A stretch of 64,000 nt of DNA from Denitrificimonas caeni (GTDB lineage: Bacteria; Pseudomonadota; Gammaproteobacteria; Pseudomonadales; Pseudomonadaceae): contig NZ_CAJHOA010000007.1 of assembly GCF_905120345.1 (NCBI RefSeq), positions 124,001 through 188,000 on the forward strand, written 5' to 3'. Numbering within the stretch: position 1 is the first letter of the stretch; each line of letters opens with the position of its first letter. This document shows, in pieces, positions 59,288-64,000 of this stretch. Made by a program: the position numbers and the translations under genes. The notes beneath the pieces are model-generated. The model made no database searches, had not been told where the DNA came from, and worked only from the letters and a program-made list of their open reading frames with translations.

Positions 59288-60114
59288 GTTTTCTAGTTTT
59301 AATGCTCACTATTCTAATTGAAAAACTATCACACTGGCGTACCGCATTACAAAAAGACCAATGGTGGTACGAACAGCTTAAACGCAGTTCAAAATTACTA
59401 CCCAAGCAACATACATTAGCCTTCCTCCTCGCTTTCAGCTTACCGATTTTAGGTTTAGCCTTAGTGTTATTGGCCTTAAAATCGGTGTTATACGGCTTGT
59501 TATTGATTCCATTACACCTTGTAATCGTACTCTATAGCTTAAGCCGCGCTGATGTGCGTGCAGCACTAGGCCCCTTTAGAGATGCTTGGCGTCGAGAAGA
59601 TACGCATGCGGCTAATCTCGCGGCACAGCGCGACCTATTAATTCAATCAGAAGAGCCAGATGGTCTATTACAAGCCGTGCAAGGCTATTTGCTTTGGCAA
59701 GGTTTCCAAGGTTTTTTTGCCATTATCTTCTATTACCTGATTGGTGGCCCACTGGCTGCGCTGACTTATCGTTTATTAGTACTGACCGCAGAACAAGCGC
59801 AATGGCCACAAGCAGCTGGTTTAGCCACTCGTCTACTGCATATTCTGGACTGGCTACCCGTACGTCTGCTCAGTGCCAGTTTCGCTTTAATCGGTAACTT
59901 TATTACGGTTAATAGAGCGCTAATGCATGATTTACTCTGTATCACCGAGCCAGCTAATAACCTGCTAAGTAAAACCGGTCGTGCTGCGGTTGAAGCAGAA
60001 AACCATGCCTTAGGCGAAAAAGGCACCATTACTTTAGATAATATTTGGCTTCTTCTCGTACGTTCAGCTGTGCTTTGGTATGCCTGCACAGCTGTTTGGA
60101 CATTATTTTTGTAG
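59284..60114 (+). CDS. ampE: AmpE inner-membrane protein
   Basis: A 276-aa membrane protein of the AmpE/CobD-like family. It begins MSFLVLMLTILIEKLSHWRTALQKD and has hydrophobic segments near 45-85 (LAFLLAFSLPILGLALVLLALKSVLYG and beyond), 140-165 (IIFYYLIGGPLAALTYRL) and at the C terminus (LVRSAVLWYACTAVWTLFL). It shares an operon with ampD (overlap of 4 bases). Its exact role is not settled; it is often described as a signalling membrane partner in peptidoglycan recycling. The oriC region follows directly. Confidence 0.9.
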   Translation: MSFLVLMLTILIEKLSHWRTALQKDQWWYEQLKRSSKLLPKQHTLAFLLAFSLPILGLALVLLALKSVLYGLLLIPLHLVIVLYSLSRADVRAALGPFRDAWRREDTHAANLAAQRDLLIQSEEPDGLLQAVQGYLLWQGFQGFFAIIFYYLIGGPLAALTYRLLVLTAEQAQWPQAAGLATRLLHILDWLPVRLLSASFALIGNFITVNRALMHDLLCITEPANNLLSKTGRAAVEAENHALGEKGTITLDNIWLLLVRSAVLWYACTAVWTLFL

Positions 60115-60569
60115 CTAAATCTACCACTTTAGGCCGTTTAAACCCTGTGGAGAACCTAACCTAGACCCGGTGCTATAAGTTGTGGATAACCCTGTGAATA
60201 ATCAACCTGTGGATAACTAGCCCTTTTATCCACAGGTTATTTGCCGGTCACACACACGTAAAGCACCTCTTGGTCACAACTATCAGACTCCTTCAAGCCT
60301 ATGATTAATAAGAGTTTTTTATGGTTATCAACAGAATACTTGCTCAGTAGTAATAGCAATAAAAATAAGCTTTATATATTCATTTCTAATTTATATAATC
60401 TCTCTCTACGCACGGCAACAGGAAATTTTCAAGAGCAGTTGATAGATATTTAATAAACAATTGCTGTAGATAATTGACCTAAGGCTCAGCTTTCAATAGA
60501 ATTGTCGGCCTATTTAACGGGGACCACTTCGGGACCCATTTTGCCCAAGAAGTCACCAGGTACCGAATC
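60115..60569. other. oriC: Predicted chromosomal replication origin (oriC)
   Basis: Four perfect DnaA boxes lie within 54 bases: TGTGGATAA (60181-60189), TGTGAATAA (60193-60201), TGTGGATAA (60208-60216) on the minus strand and TTATCCACA (60226-60234) on the plus strand. Near matches are at 60146-60154 and 60325-60333. An AT-rich stretch (about 60340-60415, with TTTATATATT and TTTATATAAT) follows and would be the unwinding element. It lies just upstream of rpmH, the side of oriC seen in Pseudomonas. The usual neighbour dnaA is not here but at 36.1 kb. The rpmH promoter also falls in this stretch. Confidence 0.88.
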
Positions 60570-60704
60570 ATGAAACGCACATTCCAACCCAGTACACTAA
60601 AACGCGCTCGTAACCACGGTTTCCGTGCTCGCATGGCAACCGTAGGCGGTCGCGCTGTCATTCAGCGTCGTCGTGCTAAAGGCCGTAAGCGTCTGAGCGC
60701 ATAA
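60570..60704 (+). CDS. rpmH: 50S ribosomal protein L34
   Basis: A 44-aa ribosomal protein of the large subunit: it begins [18 protein letters not shown] and ends [12 protein letters not shown], the standard L34 with its arginine/lysine-rich tail. CCAGGTACCGAATC precedes the ATG. rnpA starts 16 bases later. It is the first gene to the right of oriC and is read away from it. Confidence 0.97.
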   Translation: MKRTFQPSTLKRARNHGFRARMATVGGRAVIQRRRAKGRKRLSA

Positions 60705-60720
60705 TCGAAGCGAGCACAGC

Positions 60721-61122
60721 ATGAATCTAGGCTTTGGCCGAGAAAAGCGTCTGCTGACACCTCAGCAGTTTAAAGCTGTCTTTGATTCTGCAAGCAATAA
60801 AGTTCCAGGCAAAAATGTCTTGTTACTTGCTCGTGATAACCAATTCGAACATCCACGTCTCGGATTGGTTATTGGTAAAAAAAGCGTAAAACTTGCTGTT
60901 GAACGCAATAGAATAAAACGTCAAATACGAGAATCTTTTCGCCATAATCAAGATATTTTGATCGGTGTAGATATCGTTATTGTCGCCCGTAGGGGTATTG
61001 CTGATTTGTCCAATATTGAGCTTCGTCAACAGTTCGATAAAATGTGGAAGCGCTTGGCACGCCAACGCACACCTGCATTACAAACAGCTCTTGCTGATTC
61101 AACAGGGCAAACCAATGCGTAA
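60721..61122 (+). CDS. rnpA: Ribonuclease P protein component
   Basis: The 133-aa basic protein partners the M1 RNA to process tRNA 5' ends. The family signature is [13 protein letters not shown] near residues 60-72, with [18 protein letters not shown] at the N terminus and [16 protein letters not shown] in the centre. It overlaps yidD by 8 bases. Confidence 0.96.
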   Translation: MNLGFGREKRLLTPQQFKAVFDSASNKVPGKNVLLLARDNQFEHPRLGLVIGKKSVKLAVERNRIKRQIRESFRHNQDILIGVDIVIVARRGIADLSNIELRQQFDKMWKRLARQRTPALQTALADSTGQTNA

Positions 61123-61354
61123 ATTGGTGATCTTGCCAATTAAGTTCTATCGCTATGCAATCAGTCCTATGATGGCAAGTCATTGTCGTTTTTATCCAAG
61201 TTGTTCATGTTATGCCATTGACGCAATTGAGCAGCATGGTGCAATTCGCGGTGGCTGGTTAGCAATGCGACGACTTGGACGTTGTCATCCTTGGAATGCG
61301 GGAGGTTTTGATCCCGTACCGCCTCCTTCCTGTTCATCTTCTACGGCCGAGTAA
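61115..61354 (+). CDS. yidD: Membrane protein insertion efficiency factor YidD
   Basis: A 79-aa protein with the YidD pattern [34 protein letters not shown] in blocks and the C-terminal [19 protein letters not shown]. Four cysteines are conserved in the family. The ATG at 61115 overlaps the end of rnpA, and yidC starts two bases after its stop, so it is coupled to both. It helps YidC insert membrane proteins. Confidence 0.95.
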   Translation: MRKLVILPIKFYRYAISPMMASHCRFYPSCSCYAIDAIEQHGAIRGGWLAMRRLGRCHPWNAGGFDPVPPPSCSSSTAE

Positions 61355-61356
61355 TC

Positions 61357-63120
61357 ATGGATATCCAACGTACGATCCTGCTCGTTGCCTTAGCTGTTGT
61401 GTCTTATATGATGGTTCTTCAGTGGAATCAAGACTACGGCCAGGCACCAGTTACAGCAGCAACAACGCAATCAAGTGCAGCTCATCAAAGCGCTTTAAGC
61501 AATAATCAAGCGATTACTAACACTGCCAGCGCAGCTACTAATGATGACTTACCTGTTGCCATTAATGAGTTTGCCCAAGATCCTACGTTGGCCAACAACG
61601 TTATTAACAATGATTTAATTTATGTACAAACTGACGTATTGCAATTGGCTATTGATCCTAATGGCGGCGATATTGTTGAGTTAAAACTCAGCCAGTATCC
61701 ACTCAATGCCTCACATCCAGATATACCATTGCAGTTATTTGAAAATAGCAATGAGCGTGTTTATGTTGCACAAAGTGGTTTAGTCGGTACCAATGGTCCT
61801 GACGCACGTGCTAGTGGCCGTCCTTTGTATAGCGTCACCCAACAAAATTTCAGCCTAGAAGATGGTCAAGAGCAGCTTAATGTTGATCTTTCTTTCCAAG
61901 AGAAAGGTGTTAACTACACAAAGCGCTTTACCTTGCATCGTGGTTTGAGTCCAGAATGTTCGGCACGTGACATCAGTCAGCGTAAATTAGAATGCATCAA
62001 CGAACAGGCTTACCAAATTGGCCTAACCTATCTGGTCGACAATCAAAGCGATCGCGAATGGAAAGGTAATTTATTTGCCCAACTTAAACGTGATGGCCAA
62101 GGTGATCCTTCATCAACGACTGCAACAGGTACGGCAACCTACCTTGGTGCTGCGTTATGGACAGCTGATGAGCCTTACAAAAAATTATCCATGAGCAATA
62201 TGGATGATAAAAAGTTTAATCAAGCCATTCAAGGTGGTTGGGTTGCGTGGTTGCAGCACTATTTTGTAACCGCTTGGGTTGCAGATCCAGAACAAACCAA
62301 CCAAGTCACGACGCGTAAAGATGCTAAAGGTAACTACATCATTGGTTATACCAGCCCTGCAATGAGTGTTGCAGCAGGTGAGCATGCGCAAGCCACTGCA
62401 ACCTTGTATGCCGGTCCTAAGATTCAAAGTCACCTAAAAACCTTGTCGCCTGGTTTAGAGTTAACCGTTGACTATGGTTTCCTATGGTTTATTGCTCAGC
62501 CTATTTTCTGGTTACTGGGCGTTATCCACAGCATTTTAGGTAACTGGGGTTGGTCGATTATTTTCCTAACCATTTTAATCAAATTAGCATTCTTCCCATT
62601 GTCAGCGGCCAGTTACAAGTCTATGGCGCGTATGCGTGCTGTTGCGCCAAAAATGGCGTCGCTGAAAGAGCAACATGCGGGTGATAAGCAAAAACTGTCA
62701 CAAGGCATGATGGAGCTGTACAAAAAAGAGAAGATTAATCCACTCGGTGGCTGCTTACCCATTTTGGTACAGATGCCAGTGTTCTTATCCTTGTACTGGG
62801 TATTGCTGGAAAGTGTGGAAATGCGTCAGGCACCTTTCATGTTCTGGCTGACTGACTTATCCAGTAAAGACCCGTTCTTTATTCTGCCAATCATCATGGG
62901 CTTGAGTATGTTTGTACAACAACAACTCAACCCAACACCACCGGATCCAATGCAAGCTAAAGTGATGAAGCTATTGCCAATTATCTTTACCTTCTTCTTC
63001 CTGTGGTTCCCTGCAGGATTGGTATTGTACTGGGTGGTTAACAACCTCCTATCCATTGGTCAACAGTGGTACATTACTCGTAAGATTGAAAAATCAATGG
63101 CGGCTGCTAACGCAAGTTAG
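61357..63120 (+). CDS. yidC: Membrane protein insertase YidC
   Basis: The 587-aa inner-membrane insertase works alone or with Sec. TM1 is RTILLVALAVVSYMMVLQW; a large periplasmic beta domain (about 60-370) follows, then the conserved core: LTVDYGFLWFIAQPIFWLLGVIHSILGNWGWSIIFLTILIK in blocks, LGGCLPILVQMPVFLSLYWVLLESVEMRQAPFMFWLTDLS in blocks and IIFTFFFLWFPAGLVLYWVVNNLLSIGQQ. The positively charged groove arginine is near MARMRAVAPKM. A 33-residue alanine/threonine-rich linker follows TM1. Confidence 0.97.
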   Translation: MDIQRTILLVALAVVSYMMVLQWNQDYGQAPVTAATTQSSAAHQSALSNNQAITNTASAATNDDLPVAINEFAQDPTLANNVINNDLIYVQTDVLQLAIDPNGGDIVELKLSQYPLNASHPDIPLQLFENSNERVYVAQSGLVGTNGPDARASGRPLYSVTQQNFSLEDGQEQLNVDLSFQEKGVNYTKRFTLHRGLSPECSARDISQRKLECINEQAYQIGLTYLVDNQSDREWKGNLFAQLKRDGQGDPSSTTATGTATYLGAALWTADEPYKKLSMSNMDDKKFNQAIQGGWVAWLQHYFVTAWVADPEQTNQVTTRKDAKGNYIIGYTSPAMSVAAGEHAQATATLYAGPKIQSHLKTLSPGLELTVDYGFLWFIAQPIFWLLGVIHSILGNWGWSIIFLTILIKLAFFPLSAASYKSMARMRAVAPKMASLKEQHAGDKQKLSQGMMELYKKEKINPLGGCLPILVQMPVFLSLYWVLLESVEMRQAPFMFWLTDLSSKDPFFILPIIMGLSMFVQQQLNPTPPDPMQAKVMKLLPIIFTFFFLWFPAGLVLYWVVNNLLSIGQQWYITRKIEKSMAAANAS

Positions 63121-63136
63121 TCGAACCAACTGAGTT

Positions 63137-63164
63137 CACAACGCCCCTTTTTAGGGGCGTTGTG
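63137..63164 (+). terminator. Terminator-like hairpin between yidC and mnmE
   Basis: An 11-bp perfect stem (CACAACGCCCC / GGGGCGTTGTG) with a 6-base loop. A U-tract is short (CTTTGTG), so read-through into mnmE is likely. Confidence 0.65.
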
Positions 63165-63193
63165 CTTTGTGAATACAGTTAAGGGAAATTGTT

Positions 63194-64000
63194 ATGCCCA
63201 TGTCGCGTGACACCATTGCCGCTATTGCTACAGCACAAGGACGCGGCGGAGTAGGAATTGTTCGAGTCTCAGGCCAGCTAGCCAGTTGTATTGCGCAACA
63301 AATGACCGAGCGTGAATTAAAGCCTCGCTATGCCCATTACGGCCCTTTTTATGATGATAACCAACAAGCCATTGATGAAGGTTTAGCGTTGTACTTTGCT
63401 GGTCCTAACTCCTTTACCGGTGAAGATGTTCTAGAACTACAAGGTCATGGTGGTCCTGTGGTATTGGATATGCTCTTGCAGCGCTGTGTTGAACTCGGTG
63501 CCCGTTTAGCACGCCCTGGTGAGTTCAGTGAACGTGCCTTTCTTAACGATAAATTAGATTTAGCTCAAGCCGAAGCCATTGCCGATTTAATTGAGGCGAG
63601 TTCCTCCCAAGCGGCGCGCAATGCGTTGCGTTCTCTGCAAGGTGTATTTTCTCAGCGAGTCAATGCGCTAACTGAACAGTTGATTGCACTGCGTATTTAT
63701 GTGGAAGCTGCGATTGATTTCCCTGAAGAAGAAATCGATTTTTTAGCCGATGGACATATTTTACAACTGCTTATCGCTGTGCAAAAAGAGCTGAAAGACG
63801 TGGTACGTGAAGCTGGCCAAGGGGCTTTATTGCGTGATGGGATGAGCGTGGTGATTGCCGGTCGGCCTAATGCCGGTAAATCGAGCTTACTTAATAGTCT
63901 CGCGGGTTATGAAGCGGCGATTGTGACTGATATTGAAGGCACCACGCGGGATATTTTGCGCGAACATATTCATATTGATGGTATGCCACTGCATGTCACT
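63194..64000 (+). CDS. mnmE: tRNA modification GTPase MnmE (5' part; cut by window edge)
   Basis: The visible 269 codons of a roughly 455-aa GTPase that, with MnmG, makes the 5-carboxymethylaminomethyl group on wobble uridine. The N-terminal folate-binding domain starts [25 protein letters not shown] (GTG/ATG start region; ATG at 63194 follows AAGGGAAATTGTT). The G domain is entered with the P-loop [32 protein letters not shown] in blocks. The rest lies beyond the right edge. Confidence 0.97.
   Translation, partial: MPMSRDTIAAIATAQGRGGVGIVRVSGQLASCIAQQMTERELKPRYAHYGPFYDDNQQAIDEGLALYFAGPNSFTGEDVLELQGHGGPVVLDMLLQRCVELGARLARPGEFSERAFLNDKLDLAQAEAIADLIEASSSQAARNALRSLQGVFSQRVNALTEQLIALRIYVEAAIDFPEEEIDFLADGHILQLLIAVQKELKDVVREAGQGALLRDGMSVVIAGRPNAGKSSLLNSLAGYEAAIVTDIEGTTRDILREHIHIDGMPLHVT

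Overview
The window looks like chromosomal DNA of a low-GC (roughly 47-50 percent by eye) member of the Pseudomonadaceae. Nearly every gene block has the content of a Pseudomonas block: narXL/narK/narGHJI-PPIase-moaA, ubiD-rho-trxA-ppx, dnaA-dnaN-recF-gyrB, a two-component system beside dsbD/tlpA/dsbG, trpI/trpBA, and rpmH-rnpA-yidD-yidC-mnmE. The low GC points towards a Thiopseudomonas/Denitrificimonas-like lineage rather than classical Pseudomonas, but this genus guess is inference. There are no tRNAs, rRNAs, insertion sequences, prophages or CRISPR arrays.

Region 1 (1-7.1 kb, minus strand) is a compact operon: a TonB-dependent receptor, a DUF2478 protein, a Tat-type periplasmic binding protein, a FecCD-type permease, an ABC ATPase, a SAM methyltransferase, a 35-codon ORF, and the molybdate regulator ModE, which runs off the left edge. 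A near-consensus ModE operator lies just before the receptor start. I read this as a TonB-energised molybdenum (or tungsten) uptake system of MolABC type. Region 2 (7.4-23.5 kb) is the respiratory nitrate reduction island: NarXL, two NarK transporters flanking a universal stress protein, NarGHJI, a parvulin, MoaA, a conserved hypothetical protein, and a NifQ-like protein with no C-terminal cysteine cluster. A second, almost perfect ModE operator lies upstream of the nifQ-like gene. Molybdenum import, cofactor synthesis and the molybdoenzyme therefore sit side by side with a shared regulator.

Region 3 (23.9-36 kb) holds nhaD, two small cysteine-rich proteins, a fadD/NTF2-like operon divergent from a TetR regulator with a clear operator, ogt, a ferredoxin-reductase-like protein, ubiD, rho, trxA, ppx and a DUF3301 protein.

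Region 4 (36-60.1 kb) carries dnaA-dnaN-recF-gyrB (two perfect parS sites inside recF), pbpG, a two-component system with the dsbD/tlpA/dsbG operon, trpBA/trpI, two paralogous acyl-CoA dehydrogenases (the first with a PsrA-type box), a GacA-controlled Rsm-type small RNA, msrA, hemE and ampDE. Region 5 (60.1-64 kb) has a DnaA-box cluster that looks like oriC, followed by rpmH-rnpA-yidD-yidC and the start of mnmE. In typical Pseudomonas dnaA lies directly across oriC from rpmH and is divergent from it. Here dnaA is 24 kb away and reads in the same direction as rpmH, which is what one inversion of about 24 kb would produce.

Intergenic stretches over 300 bases are 9878-10207 (divergent narX/narK promoter region with an ANR/FNR-type box), 23494-23947 (ModE box and a minus-strand terminator, otherwise nothing seen) and 60115-60569 (oriC).
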